Source of the DNA: Diospyros lotus | Taxonomy: Eukaryota; Streptophyta; Magnoliopsida; Ericales; Ebenaceae | DNA: 64,000 nucleotides | Assembly (NCBI RefSeq): GCF_014633365.1 | Contig: NC_068350.1 | Location: 26,499,680 to 26,563,679 of the forward strand | Reading direction: 5' to 3' | Part shown: one piece after another, positions 46,028 to 58,612 of the stretch | How positions within the stretch are numbered: position 1 is the stretch's first letter | Layout of the letters: each line of letters begins with the position of its first letter | Notes under the pieces: model-generated | Database searches by the model: none | What the model was told of the DNA's origin: nothing | Seen by the model: the letters and a program-made list of their open reading frames with translations, nothing else | Translations under genes and position numbers: made by a program

Positions 46028-47503
46028 TGTGATTCCTAAAAGAATGTCTTTCTATGTCGTTGGCTTGGTGATTCATTCTCATCTGGTGGAACAAATCCGG
46101 CAAGCTACTCTAAAAGACTTAAGGGTGAGATTGTGGGTGGACGACCAGGGAAAGGTCAAAAACCCTAACTTCGATTTTTCTGAAGGAATATTACGATTTG
46201 CAGACCAAATCTATGTGCCTAGAGTCAAGGAATTGAGGCAAACCATATTGGATGAAGCACATCGAGCCAAGTACACGATCCACCCCAGTGCTACCAAGAT
46301 GTATAGAGATTTGAGGAATTTGTATTTATGGCCAGGAATGAAGAAAGACATAGCTCAGCATATAACCCGATGTGACACTTGCCAAAGGATAAAGATCGAA
46401 CATTAAAGACCTGCTGGGAAGCTCCAGCCTCTAGAAATTCCTAAGTGGAAATGAGAGCATATCACAATGGATTTTGTTACAGGGTTGCCAAGAGGACCCA
46501 CGGGAAATGACGCGATATGGGTAGTAGTGGATAGACTAACAAAGTTCGCTCATTTCCTACCCATGAAGATAGGATAACCTATCAGCAAGTTGGCCCAGTT
46601 ATACATAAAGGAGATAATCAGGCTGCATGTGACTCTGGTAAGTATAGTGTCCAATAGAGATCCAAGATTTACTTCTTGGTTTTGGGAGAGTTTACAAAAG
46701 TGTTTGGGAACCCAGCTGCGGCTAAGCACGGTGTATCATCCCCAAACAGATGGGCAGTCAGAACGAACAATTCAAACTATGGAGGACATGCTGCGAGCTT
46801 GTGTAATCAATTTTTCAAAGAGATGGGAGGAGCACATACCTCTGATTGAATTTGCATACAATAACAGTTATCATAGTAGTATTGGTATGGCTCCATACGA
46901 GGCTCTCTATGGTTGAAAGTGGAGGACGCCTTTATGTTGGACCGAGGTCGGGGAAAGGCAACTTTTGGGACCTAAGATAGCACAACAAACGAATGAGAAG
47001 ATTAAAGTGATTTAGGAGAAAATTAAGGCCGTCCAAAGCCGACAAAGATCATATGCAGATAATTAGAGAAGGAATTTGGAATTTCAAATCGGAGATAAGG
47101 CATACTTGAATGTCTTGTGCAAAGGAAAGAAACAAGGAAAGTTAGGCCCATGATACATTGGGCCGTACGAGATTTTGGAACGTATTGGGCCAGTAGCATA
47201 TCGGTTGGCGTTACCCCCAGCGATGTCTGACATACACGATGTATTCCATGTATCTTGTCTATGAAAGTGCGAACCCAATCCTTCTTAGAAAATTCCAGAA
47301 GAAACGAATGAACTACAAGGAAACTTGACCTACCTCAAAGAACCAATTGAAGTCTTAGACCGAAAATAGCAAGTGTTGAGAAGCAAAGTAATACCATTGG
47401 TGAAGGTATTATGGAAACACCATAACATTGAAAAGGCCACTTGGGAGAGAGAAGAAGAAATGCGTTGGAAGTTCTCGCACCTCTTTGACCATATGGAGTC
47501 CTG
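46028..47503 (+). pseudogene. pol: Ty3/gypsy integrase with C-terminal chromodomain-like end
   Basis: An HHCC zinc-binding part lies at about 46255-46400 (HRAKYTIHPSATKMYRDL, CDTCQ). A DDE core follows, with [10 protein letters not shown] (first D near 46471), [12 protein letters not shown] (second D) and [19 protein letters not shown] (E). Then come [10 protein letters not shown], a C-terminal [18 protein letters not shown] and a chromodomain-like ending (VLWKHHNIEKATWERE). Integrase inserts element cDNA into the genome; chromodomains steer it to heterochromatin. Stops at about 46404, 46454, 46577 and 46914 show decay. It is followed correctly by a PPT and an LTR on the + strand. Confidence 0.93.
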
Positions 47504-47529
47504 AGATGAATTTCGAGGAAAAAATTATT

Positions 47530-47545
47530 TTTAAGGGGGGGAAGA
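47530..47545 (+). other. Polypurine tract
   Basis: TTTTTAAGGGGGGGAAGA immediately precedes LTR start TGTAATTCCCG. Confidence 0.75.
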
Positions 47546-49119
47546 TGTAATTCCCGAATTCCTTGAAAGATATTGTTGTTAAAGGAATAAGGTATCTCTT
47601 GAAAATAGGGATATTAGAGTGTATGTATAGTTTTTAGGAAAATTTTTGGAAACAAATGCAAAATTTCCAAAAGACTTTGGAGGCAAATGCAAGAGACTTT
47701 TATTCTAAAGGCTTTAGGTGGATTCAAGGCAAGTTTAAGGGTTTAAGTGAAAAAGAAGCAAAGTGCCTTGGGTCAAAATGTCATTTCTTGAAAACTTAAA
47801 AATATCTTTTAACTAAATACTTAGGACAACCAAATAATCCAACAAATAGTTAAAAATTCGTGATGACACACAAAAATCAAGGGACAAGTGGTGCCATGTG
47901 GTGAAAGTCATGATGAGCTCTTATTTCGAGGCGACACGTGGCCCGACTCGACTTGTTGAACTTTCCTATAAATATAAGGCTTTTGGGGGGGGGGGGATTC
48001 CTTTGGGAATTATTCAAGAGGAAAAAGAAGGGGATTTTGAGAGAGAAAATGCTGCCAAAGGAAGGAGGAAAATTCTATAAAAAACGGGGAGGAAAATGCC
48101 TCATCGGAAAGTTCGGGCCACCACCGTAAAATGTGCCAAATGACATCAAAACCACAAGGTAAGTTTGATTTCTTTTTATAATCTAGTAAAAGGTTGAATA
48201 AGGGAGTCATATGATAGAAAGGGGGTCGAAACGAAGGAAAAAATGGCATAAAACAGCATACCAGAATTACTGTGCTGGGGAAGGTTCAGCGCGTTCACTA
48301 CACACGCCGCTTGCCTGCTGCGCATACAAGCGCATGAGGGGACTTCCCTAGGTGCGTGTGGGGCTCCCCTACCCTACTATTTCATAGTTATAACCCCCTA
48401 ATTTATGTCTATGACTCTGTGTAAAATATTCTTGTCTTGAGCTACAAAAACTTGTGATATTTGCAGAAAACCATTCCTGAACACTGTAAACAGTGCACTG
48501 TCAAGTCCAAAACAACAAGGTGAGTGTTTCTTGCATATTTTTGCTATGTCCCGATCATTTTGGCTTCATATGGGTAAGGGTGTTAACTTACATAGCATGC
48601 TTTTTCCTTTAAACTGAGCATTTTCCTTTACTTTGTGATACATCATTGTGGTGGGTGTGGCTAGTTGATGTCAGGGCCATCATGTTAGACCGGGGAAGCA
48701 GTCACGTGAGTTGTTTGAACATGATGGATCAACGGGGGTGATTGCAACACCTCGACATCTCTATCACATGAGAAGTTTCATGTCATTTTTGTATGTTTCA
48801 CTTACATGCACGTATTTCTTTCTTTGATTCACTCACTAGGATGTTCATATCTTACATCAGCAAATTCAAACGTGCCAGGTGTCCCAAGAACAAGCCAAAG
48901 GAAAGGAAATGAGGTGGTCCATGAATAGATTTTTTTCTTTTAATTTCGATTGTAAAAGTACCTTTACCTTGTGTATTTGTTTTGTACTTTAAGCATGTGT
49001 CTCAAACAATGTAAAATAGGGTCCTATTTTTTTTGTACTTTGTCATCTGGTTATCGTCATCATCATGCATCTTCTGCATCCTTGTGTATGTGTTTTGAAT
49101 GAGAAAGCGGGGCATTACA
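47546..49119 (+). repeat. 3' LTR of the integrase-bearing gypsy element
   Basis: The 1574-bp LTR runs TGTAATTCCCG...GGGGCATTACA. A TATA-like CTATAAATATAAGG lies near 47967. There is a 12-G run at 47985-47996. Two splice-donor-like sites, AAGGTAAGTTT (48156-48166) and AAGGTGAGTGTT (48517-48528), each sit after a CAC/CAACAAGG context. No matching 5' LTR is seen to the left. Confidence 0.82.
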
Positions 49120-50089
49120 GTAAGGCTCCCTGACGAAGGCGTGATGTCGACGAGACTAGCAATAAATGTGGATGAGATCCATAGTGGGCGCAGAAGTGCC
49201 AGTACGCGCTAGTGATTATGGTTGCTGCAAGTTGAAGTTGAGTCGAGGTTAGGCCGTGGGCCGATGGGGATCTTGGGCCTATATCAGGCTGGGCTTGATT
49301 GGGCTAGTACAGTTCACAGCCTCCCAAGTCAAATGTTCGCGAAGCGAGCATCCGAGCTTGAGGATGTGTAGTCAGGTGACGTTTACGTTTTAACCGTTTG
49401 TTGTTAAGATGAGGTAAAAGATATAATCCCTTGGGCTGAGGTGTTTTGACTGAGATGGTGTATGGATATACTCGGGGTGAGTGTCCGGGGTGACGTTATG
49501 ACTTGGTTATTCGGGAGCTTCTCAAGCTTAGCACACTTGGTCAAGCTGATGATGGAGCCGTGCTTTCGAGAGTATCCCTTATTAGGGTTTGAGGTCAACC
49601 CTGAAGACGCATAAATTTACAAGGAGCTTGGTAAGTGGTTCTGTCCATGATTGTCGATATCTTGGAATCTGGGAAAATGGTGCATGTTTAAAGGACAGTT
49701 GGTCCACTACCCAATGTGAGTGCTTCCTCAGCACATTAATTGCTGGGCAAGTGGTGTGATCCCGGGGGTTGTCTAGATGATGAATAGTTTTTAGCCGTTG
49801 GATGCTTCCAGCAATTCCTATGAACATGCCTTTTTCCCCGCCCTTTCGTATCTTTTTGGTTGCCTTCTGTGATTCTTTTTGCATTCTGACATTTTTCATC
49901 TCCAAGAGTTGCAGTGTTTCAGACCTGATTTCTTCCTTTGCTATTTGCAGGCTTCCGTCCTTTAAGTAATCACCTTAAAACGCTCCTATTCCCTCTTCAC
50001 GTTTTCCTTCATTTGATAGGGCTGTAGTTACTCAGGTGGGTTCCAAACCCCGTGTGGGATTTGTTGGGGTTGGTGCTAGTTTTATACTT
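49120..50089 (+). other. LTR or leader region before the first PF04195-like ORF
   Basis: No gene is recognised. The right end is pyrimidine-rich and closes with TTTGCTATTTGCAGGC, an intron-acceptor-like site. This parallels the leader at 52900-53315, which ends CTATTACAGGT. Confidence 0.4.
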
Positions 50090-52234
50090 ATGGCTGAATC
50101 GTCCTCTGATCCCCTTTCCTCTAAATGGGTAAGCGAGGAAGTATCCAAAATTGCTTCTAAGTCGATACTCCTGACCATGTGGTTGAGATGAGGCGACAAA
50201 TCTCCATATCTGGCACCAAAGAGGGAGAGAGATTGTTCGTGTGCCAACACTATGGAAAGGAAGAACGTGTGTAAATGGAATCGAACTCAGTGATAGATGG
50301 GTGATCCATCTTTATGTGTAAGACATTCTTCTCATGTTTTCGATTACAGATGCCTTTGTTCAAGTTCTAGGGTTCGGTCCTTTCGATGCTACACATTGCT
50401 TCGACCCAGCTGCATCCGAATAATTGGGCTTTTGTTAGAGTGTTTGAGGTGCTTTGCAGTTTCCTCAGCCTGAAGCCAAGCCTGGGAGTTTTCTTCTACC
50501 ACTTCCAGTGGAAGGGAACGGGTAAAGGTGATTGGCCATCCTTAAATAGTCTTTGAGGGAAGGGATGGTTGAAGCTATACGATACTTTGTATAAGCACTT
50601 CAATTCCGACATCTTCAAGGTGGCTTTAGTAGAGAAAGAGTTTCCCTTTTTTCTGGAGGCTAGCAGACATCCGAGGTACCCCTTGTTTTAGTAACATAAG
50701 CCGACCATCTTATCAAAGATAAACTACTAGAGTTTGGGTTTGGAAGGCCAAGTCTTGGTGGATCTCCTTACTTTCTCCCCACAGTTGAAAATGACTAAAC
50801 TCGTCGAGTTTGGGTATGACCCAGAGAAATTGGTATAGTACTTGCATAAGTTCGTTGTGTTTTTGACTTACTTTACCCTGATTAGTCTCCACCTATTGTT
50901 ACTCATGTCGATTCATCTTGATTGTCTCAGGGACCACGACTCCAAAGGTGACCGAAGAGGAGGTTCAACTAAGAATGCATGCAAAGGGGATTGCTGGTCT
51001 GACTTCCAAATTGGGTCTAAAAAAGACCAAGATGGATGCTAAGGGGAAGAGTGCTCGGCCACCTAAAGGCCATCCAGTGGAGAGCACAGTCACACCCTAG
51101 CCCTCTGCCAGACCGATTGCACTAAACACTCCAACATTCGAGTTGGAGGAGGAGCATCCTAACGTAAAGAAGATCTCGTTGGTGCCGTGAAATAGACAGG
51201 CTAGCTAGAGGGGAGTTGACCGGAGCTCCGGTGACCCCGGGTTTGGTTGCCGATTAGGAGGCACTAGAGCTTTTAAGGACCCTAATTCTAGTTGTCAAGG
51301 AAGAAGCGTTAGGGCTTTTGAGGACTTCAAGCCAAGTTGTAGAGTTGCCACTTGTCGTTATGGAGCTGACGTTGGTTGTTGCCAAACAATCATTGGATTT
51401 GGCTGAGTAGCCTTTGGATGTGGCCTGGCAATCGTCGGATGTGGTTGAACCATCATCGGGCACAGATCAGGCTCACTCTTGACTTGCTTTATGGGGTTAC
51501 GATGACGCCAAATTTGACCCTAGGAGTCTCTAGAGCAGGGAGTTTTGCCCTAGCAACTTCAACGAGGAGCACCTTGCACTTCCTACCGATCGCGAAAGAC
51601 AGATGGTCTTGGGGCTCAAAGGCTTATGTCGCTGGGCTGAGGCACAAAGTCTTCGTCTTGCAGACGTTTGCCAAACTCTGGTAGTGGAGACCCGAGCTTG
51701 GTAAAAAAGGTTTAGGGAAGTTTGCAAGGATGTAGATGAGTGGGAGAGGGAAATGGTGGTTGCTGAGATGGAGTCTTTCCGAAAAAGAGCCGAAGATACT
51801 GAAGCCCTTATCGCTCATCATGGTAACACTGCCAAAAAGTTATTGGAGCAACGAGACCAAGCCTTGGGGGGGGGGGGGGGCGGGGGCAACAAACCATCTT
51901 ACAGGAGGAGCTGGAGATTGCTAAAGCTGTTGCTCGGGAAGAGGCGGAGAAATCCACAAAGCTGGCCGTTGTGGTGGAGCGTTTGAAGGATGAGGTCGTG
52001 GATAAGTTTCTCGAGGGTTTCTCATCGGCCTTATCTCAAGTCCGAGCAGTCTATCCTAGGGCCAATCTCACACTTTGCGGCCTCTTCAAGGAGGTTGTTG
52101 ATGTTCAGATCATGGACCTAGTCTCGGATGATCGAGATGTGACCCTAATAGAGTCGCCAGGGGTTCCTACAGACCCTATTGTTTTTGCCAACGTGTTCGT
52201 AGCTGAGCCTTCTCCTAGTCCCATTAACTCTTGA
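50090..52234 (+). pseudogene. Putative gypsy-type transposon ORF (PF04195-like), copy 1
   Basis: ATG at 50090 opens a frame with SKWVSEEVSKIASKS, matching the start region of copy 2 (WVSEYVSKVASIY). Further along are a YDTLYKHFN block and a PEKL-like end of domain (50570-50870). A low-complexity middle and a coiled coil follow (ESFRKRAEDTEALIAHHG, KLLEQRDQAL). The last part (51971-52234) is intact, with KFLEGFSSALSQVRAVYP and a stop at 52234. A 15-G run at 51866-51880 shifts the frame, and there are many stops. No RT or integrase is present. Proteins of this kind are abundant in plant LTR elements lacking pol; their role is unknown. Confidence 0.65.
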
Positions 52235-53315
52235 TCTCTTTGTAATATTTCTAGTGTAGGTTGGCGCGAAACTTTGTGCAAATGGTTACGACAGGATTCT
52301 TTGGTTACCAATAAAGTATACTTTGTTTGACACTATAATCTGTTATCTTGCTAGCCTTTGGATTTTTGTATGCTCCTTTTACTTATTTTGCCTTTCATCG
52401 TTCCTTTTTCGAATAATGGGGTCGGATCGAACTTGCTTGGGCCATAGTTGAAGGATGGTGCCTTTATCAGTTGGGCAGCAATCTGAGGTGTTAATATAAA
52501 TAAGGGATATTTATCCATTTAGCCTATTATATGCAACTTATGGGATAAGTGGTTTTTGCGAGCTCGGTAGGCACGACCGAGGTGGGATGGCTACCTTGGC
52601 CACATGGTGTGGCCGGGAAGGTTGTCCGAGGTGGGGCTTAGGCTGATGGAAGTGCCTGAACACTTGATTACCTGGACTCGACCTGTATTCAATGATGTGA
52701 GTGACCTTTTTCAAGGTTCTGACACACAACATGCGTAGCCTTGAGGTTGGAGACGTTATGCTCGGGAGATGGGACGTTGCGGATAGGTAGGCGTCAGCTC
52801 ATTACTTGAGTTTCAAATGCGTGACAAGTGGTATGATCTTGGCTAATGGTTGGTGACGGGTGGTTCTTGTTCGTCTGATGCTTTGTACGAGGGCACTATA
52901 AAGGTAACCGCCTACCTCATCCTTTTACTTTTCGCTTGTTTGGTTTTCTGAATTCGTGCATTTCCTCTCCCTACTTTGTTGTTTCGTGTTCCCGGTTAGA
53001 AGACCTTCTTGCGCCTTCAGGTTTTCCTTCCAGCCTAACTTCTTTTTGTCTGATCCTATTACAGGTACTTCTCTAATCTATGATTTTATACCTTTATGGA
53101 ATATCATGGTGGAGTTCGGTAAGCGTCTGGAGGGGAAGAGTTTGTCTGTAGGCGGGTCGCTGGTATGGGGCCCTGTGCTTATACGGTTGTCGGGGCCCTT
53201 TTGGCTTGGCCTTGATATGGTGATTTAGGGCATGGTTTGGAACTAATGCTTGAAGCTAGGTTTTAATGCCTCTGTTTTTCTCAATTTGTCCGAGGACAGT
53301 GCAGGTAGTGTGCCC
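52235..53315 (+). other. 3' region of copy 1 and LTR/leader of copy 2
   Basis: AATAAAG lies about 75 bp after the copy-1 stop (near 52310). A TATA-like CACTATAAAGG lies near 52892, followed by a pyrimidine-rich leader with ATTACAGGT (about 53059). LTR borders were not resolved. Confidence 0.4.
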
Positions 53316-53396
53316 ATGGCTAGGAAAGCTACTAGGGTGAGAGAGTTTAGGGCCAAGCGTGTTGGGACTTTTCCTGGCATCGGTAAGTATGATTGG
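53316..53396 (+). pseudogene. Putative gypsy-type transposon ORF, copy 2, N-terminal part
   Basis: ATG at 53316 opens MARKATRVREF and continues to GIGKYDW, where an LTR interrupts. The frame resumes exactly at 57331 as VSEYVSK, giving the KYDWVSEYVSK region comparable with KWVSEEVSK of copy 1. Confidence 0.7.
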
Positions 53397-56300
53397 TGTA
53401 ACGCCCCAATTTTTCAAATACAAAACAACGTGAAATATAAGAAGATATCACCTACGGACATTATGGAAACCCTTACTAACAGAAGCATTGGATCGAACCT
53501 GCAAGCTTAACCAAAGCTAAATAAAGCGGGTTCCCACTAGATTTCATTTCCAAGTACAAGAAATGCTCATGACTTCCAACATTCCAGAAAAATAACTCAA
53601 CACATCATAGTGGATACAATTGTAGAACACCCCCACACACCCTTTACAACCTTGAGTATCCTAGTTGCCATTTACAATACATCACTTGGTTACAAGGGTA
53701 ATAATGAAATAAAAAATCCAGAGCTAGCGAAGCTCCACCTCTTTGCCCACGCTTTGATCTTGTAACCTGAAACACTTGATGCTTTGACAAAGCTGGGACG
53801 ATGAATGCCCCAGGGGTAAGAAACAGTCGAGTTAGATAATTACATCTAAGTGAGTGGTACAGGGAAAGAAACTATGCATGCAAGAGCAATATGCAGTTTT
53901 ACCAAGAGACATGTAGAAATAAGAACAAAATCTCCCAAGATCACAGCTCACCGCAAGAGCACGAGACCCTCTGTGATACCCCAACAAATAGCCACAAATA
54001 CAAACACCGAGATGTTTGTGCAATAAGCAAGATTTGCGCAACAAACACATAAGATATAACCTCTCGGCCCCCTTACACAGGCACGAGATATCCTTCTCAC
54101 TTGCCATGTATGAACCCCTCGGCTCCCTTACACAAGCTCGAGGTAGCCCCCTTACACAGTGATAGAGCGCATATTTTCATATTATTTAGCCCTCATATTT
54201 AGTCTTTTTGCACGTTAGTTGTGTTATTTTATTTATCTTAATTTTGTTTTATTTCATTTTATAGGAATTGGGCTTCACACTATTTTATTTTATTTTTGGC
54301 AGAAGAGAAACAAGGAGATTGGAGACAATGTGCTGACAGATTTGACCTTTTGTGCTTCTTTCAAATTTTTGGCCAAGTTATAATCCCAGAACGTGAATGA
54401 TGTCTTCAGAGATATTGTAGAGTACTTCTTGGGCTTTCTGGAATGGTATGGTTTGTCCAAATCCGAGTTCGTTTGGGCCTCAAAACATCACTTCAAAGTC
54501 GGGACCAGATAGCTAGGCTAAATTAGGAAAGCTACACTGGACACTGATTCTTTAAAAGGCCATAACTTGGGCGTCCGATATCCAAATCAAGTGATTAAAA
54601 ATCCCAAATTCATCTACTCTTCCTGATCTACAATTTTTATGAAGGGGACGAAGCCCAGAACGCACGTTATCCTATTCGAAATCAGCTGTGAAGTTTCAGT
54701 AACCTAGGGTTTCCTCCCTAAGCTCTATTTAAGCACATTAGGAGGCCATTAGGGAGATAATTCTTTTTGGACGTGAACAGTAGCCAATTTTCCTTTTTCT
54801 CCATTGTTCTTGTCAAGATGGAAGGCTAAGGATTTTGTAACCGGTTGCATGCCATATTCCTTACCTGGTTTGAATCTTTGGACGTTTTTGTATATCTGTT
54901 TTCATCTTTAATCTTATGGTTTTGTTTCTTTGCTTCTTCTCAAGTGTGTATGTATTTTATGCGGTCATATGAATGCATGCATGATGCTTGGGCAGATTTG
55001 ACTAATAGGCTCGATTGGGGTATTGGTTGCAAGAAATAAAATAAACTTAGTGGGTGATTGTTCATGTCGGTTTCAGATCCGTGTGCTAAAAGAAATTGAA
55101 ACTTGTATATTGATCAAGAAGATCTTCTGTGATTTTTATATTAGTTTTGATTTAGTCTTTGGTGATTGTCAAGCATTTTTGTTTGATCTGGGGATTAAAG
55201 ATAAATAGGTTCTTTATATGGTGGATGATGATACCCGGGTAGGGAGGAAAGGTTGCAACTGGTTGCATCTCGGTTTACTGTCTTCGTGTTTATTTTGTTT
55301 TCTGTTTTTCACCAAACCCCCCCCGGTTTAGTCTTGTTTTGACAGATCTGTTTGAGGTTCGTTGGGAGACGACTTTGGGTTGCACCCTTGCTGCAAATCC
55401 AAATCATTATTCATCTAATCTATCGGTGTTCGACAGCCCGACCACACAGGCCCACGTGGTTAGCCGCCTTACATAGTCCCCCGTGGTAGTTCACACACGA
55501 CAAGCCACCAACTAGCCATAGCCACCAAATGACAAGATCTATGACAAAGCAGAAGGAATATGATCACAAGCCACTGAGTCACCATCATCCTTGCCGGAAC
55601 TTGTGTGAAACATCTCAGCCTCACCTCTAGGCTAAGCCCCACCTCTAGGCATGTGATCGTGGTCCAATCCCTCAGCCTCACCTCTAGGCATGGCCCCACC
55701 TTTGGGCACGGGATTCCCCCCCCCCGATCATCATGATGTTCCACCAACAAGCCCCCAAGTTATCATGTACAAGTTCCCGATTCACGAATAGCAACTATCA
55801 CCAAACATGTGGAAGACAAAGCAAAAGGAATATGCACAAACTAAGGAATATTAGGTAGGCACAGCCTCACCTGTAGGCACGGTGCACAAACCAAGGAAAA
55901 TATGTTATGCAAACCACAAGCTATGTGTAAGAGTAGTCATGTTTAATCCCATCGATGAACCACAACAACCAATTCCGTGATGCAAGCAAATTAGGAAGGA
56001 AATGCTCGAAAGTAAGGAAACATGAGATGTAAGCAACAACCATCCACAAGTGGAAACCAAGAGTGATCAATAGGAATCAAGGAGCATGCATAATAACCTC
56101 TCACAAATGAAACCAAGAATGATCTAGAGGAAGCATGCACAAGAACCACTCACCTTGATCGTTTCCCTTCGATAGCACAGTTTATAGCCCAGTTTCGAGC
56201 ATTAGGGGTTGTTTTTGCAGAAATTATGAATTTTAGTGAACCAACCTTAAATATTTTTACACAGGATTGTAGGTAATTAAAATAGGAGAACAATGGTGAA

Positions 56301-57325
56301 AATTTCAGGCTAAATGGAGGCCGGATGCCCCCTCACGGGCCCCCGGAAGGGTGGCCACGCGCTGCCCTTCTCTATTTTGCAACCCAAAATTAAAACGGCC
56401 ATATCTTGCTCATTTTAACTCCAATTTGCTCTCCGTTTGAACCTACGGACTCCTCTTTTCATGCTCTACGATCCTAAAGAAAGACAATTGGCTTACCTAT
56501 TCGAATTCCCTTCTGTTTTGGAAGTTTTCCATCCAGGTCTCTCTTTCCTTCTTCTTTGCTTTTTCTTTGGTTTTTCTTGCACTTTCTTTCTTTCCTTTCT
56601 CCTTAGCTTCTTGTGGCCTTAATTCCTTCCCTTTATATAGTCTTTAAATGCCCAAATCCTCAAGATTTTACTTGGCCACCAAGTTACTCATTTTCCACCC
56701 AAGTAATCATCACACTTTGAAAATTTTCCAATCTTCTCAAGCAAGCCTCCACTTCTTCCAATCCTAGGCCACCAAATACTCTTTCAAGATAAGCCTTATC
56801 ATCCTCTTTCCTTGAAAGAAACCCCTAGCCAATCTTAGTCTTCCAAGGTCACACTTAACCCTTAAGTTAGCCATTTTTCTACCCAAGTAATAATGACTAG
56901 TTTTGAATTTTCTCCACTTGATTCTTCCTTCATTTGAAAGCTTTTCATTCTTTCAATCTCATGCCTCTAATTGCCCCTCACGTGGCCTTCAAAGCAACCC
57001 TTCTTATCCCTTTTTTTGGTGAACCAATAGAATTCTTCCAAGTTTTCCTTACTTTGAATTAAGGGTGTAAGTAATTATTGTTATCTCAAAACTTTAAGAC
57101 TTTTAAGTTAACCCTCTAATCCAATTTCTCCAACTCAAAGCTTCTTAAATAAGCATTTATCATTACAAATATTCCTATTGTTGGAGATAAGTTATCCTTT
57201 CTTACCAATTATGATATTTGCATTTAGGTCCTAAACCATTTTCCGTTTACACTTAAATTCAAAATTTCTATTTAAAACACTTTATTGCATCATCCAACCT
57301 TTACATTAAATTTTGGGGTATTACA
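53397..57325 (-). mobile_element. Solo LTR inserted in copy 2, itself carrying a nested LTR
   Basis: It begins TGTAACGCCCCAATTTTTC and ends TTTTGGGGTATTACA. It has a perfect TSD, ATTGG, at 53392-53396 and 57326-57330. The host reading frame is restored precisely if the insert and one TSD are ignored. Minus orientation is indicated by CCTTTATATAGTC (TATA complement, about 56630) and ACTCACCTTG (about 56148). Without the nested LTR it is about 2640 bp. It carries no coding sequence. Confidence 0.88.
54160..55444 (+). mobile_element. LTR nested within the 53397-57325 LTR
   Basis: The 1285-bp unit runs TGATAGAGCGC...CAGCCCGACCA. It has a 5-bp TSD, CACAG, at 54155-54159 and 55445-55449. The TGATAG start and leader-like body (TTTAAGCACATTAGG near 54728) resemble Athila/Tat-type LTRs. 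The surrounding sequence reads smoothly when it is skipped (CCTTACACAG then GCCCACG). The right end is less certain than the left. Confidence 0.65.
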
Positions 57326-57330
57326 ATTGG

Positions 57331-58612
57331 GTTAGTGAATATGTGTCCAAGGTTGCTTCTATCTATGGCATGGTAGATGACATCTGTGTGCTTCAATCAC
57401 AAATTACCCTTTCGGCCACTGAAAATGAGGACCAGTTCGAGTGCTACTTGTGTGAGCAGAAGGATCGAGTCTTCATGGAGTTGAGGTTGGAGGTGGATGT
57501 CGGGTGTGTGTTTATGTACCAGACCTTATTCTCACACCTTGGTCTTCAACTCCCTCTTACCAACTTCAAGAGCTCGATTTTGGCCTACCTAAATGTCGCA
57601 TCGACTCAACTTGACCTCAATAGTTGGGGATTTGTTTGTGCATTCAAGGTATTATCGATTTTCCTCTGTTGTCATGCAAGTACGGGGCCTTTCTTTTATT
57701 ATTTTCACCCCAAATGAGCTAGCAAGGGTGGCTGGGTGTCATTGTACGGGCATTTGGGGTGGAAGCTGTTGAATGCGGTTGATACGTTGTACAAGCATTT
57801 TAAGGACTAGGTTTTAAGGTCAAATCTACTAGGAACGAGCTCGCATTCTTTCTTAATGACCAAGGTGAGAAACGGTATCCTCCCTGTTGGAATAAGGATC
57901 TGAGCTCCTTTGGGCCGACCAAATATGAGAGCTTGTTGTTTGGGGATTGATGCCTGATGGACGTACTTGAGACTTTCCCAGGGTTTTTGGAGTGTAAGGA
58001 GTTGATTCGACTGGGCTAAGATAAGAAGGGTTTGGTTGATTTTATGCGTAAGGCTGTAGCCTATTTTGCTTCTTTACCTTCCTTTAGGCATTACTTACGT
58101 TTGTATTTATTTGTTTTAGGGAAAATACCCCCCTTACTGAGCAAGGAGCTGATGATGGCTCATTATGAAAAGATGAAAGCAGAAGAGAAAGTGGCTGAGA
58201 AGGCAGACTCGACCTCTACTGGGGAGGGTGCCGAGAAGGCTGTGGGGTGAAGCCCACTGCATCTAAGTTGGCGACCTCCAAGGCGATGGCTATAAAGCCA
58301 TTTGCCTCGTCCTTAGCCCTTGTGTTGTTGTCCTCAAAGAAGGCTTTGGCCCCTACATCGTCATCTCTTATTATCGTGCCATCTTTGCAACCAATTACAA
58401 CTGTTCCCAAGGCTTCCATCTGCTCTGAAGAGGCCACTATCGCCATCAAGTTGGCATGGCATCAAAAGCGACAAAGGGTGGAGTCGGGTGGAGGCCCTAG
58501 TCTAACCGTGCCCTTTGAGATGTGCTTGTCCATCCTCGATGAAAGTAAAGTAAGATCTCTATGGGGCAAGCAACGTAGTTCAAAATTTTTAACCTTATCC
58601 CAATCCCGATGA
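57331..58612 (+). pseudogene. Putative gypsy-type transposon ORF, copy 2, main part
   Basis: It resumes after the LTR with VSEYVSKVASIYGMVDDI. Then comes the most recognisable PF04195-like core (57510-57760): FSHLGLQLPLTNF, LDLNSWGFVCAFKVLSIF, GPFFYYFHPK and, past a stop at 57716, GGWVSL. A DTLYKHFKD block at about 57787 matches copy 1. The later part (58032-58250) has ELMMAHYEKMKAEEKVAEKA, a charged helix, followed by a low-complexity S/A/L-rich segment that ends at a stop near 58612. Several stops and frame changes make it non-functional. Confidence 0.68.

Noticed and set aside
41842..49124. A single large insertion between 41847 and 49119
   Set aside because: The flanks ACAAG and GTAAG match only at three of five bases, and the two ends belong to different LTR families. 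It was kept as an unresolved mosaic.
53250..53510. Continuous 86-codon frame crossing the LTR start at 53397
   Set aside because: The part after 53397 is LTR sequence. The true continuation is at 57331, shown by the TSD and the frame match.
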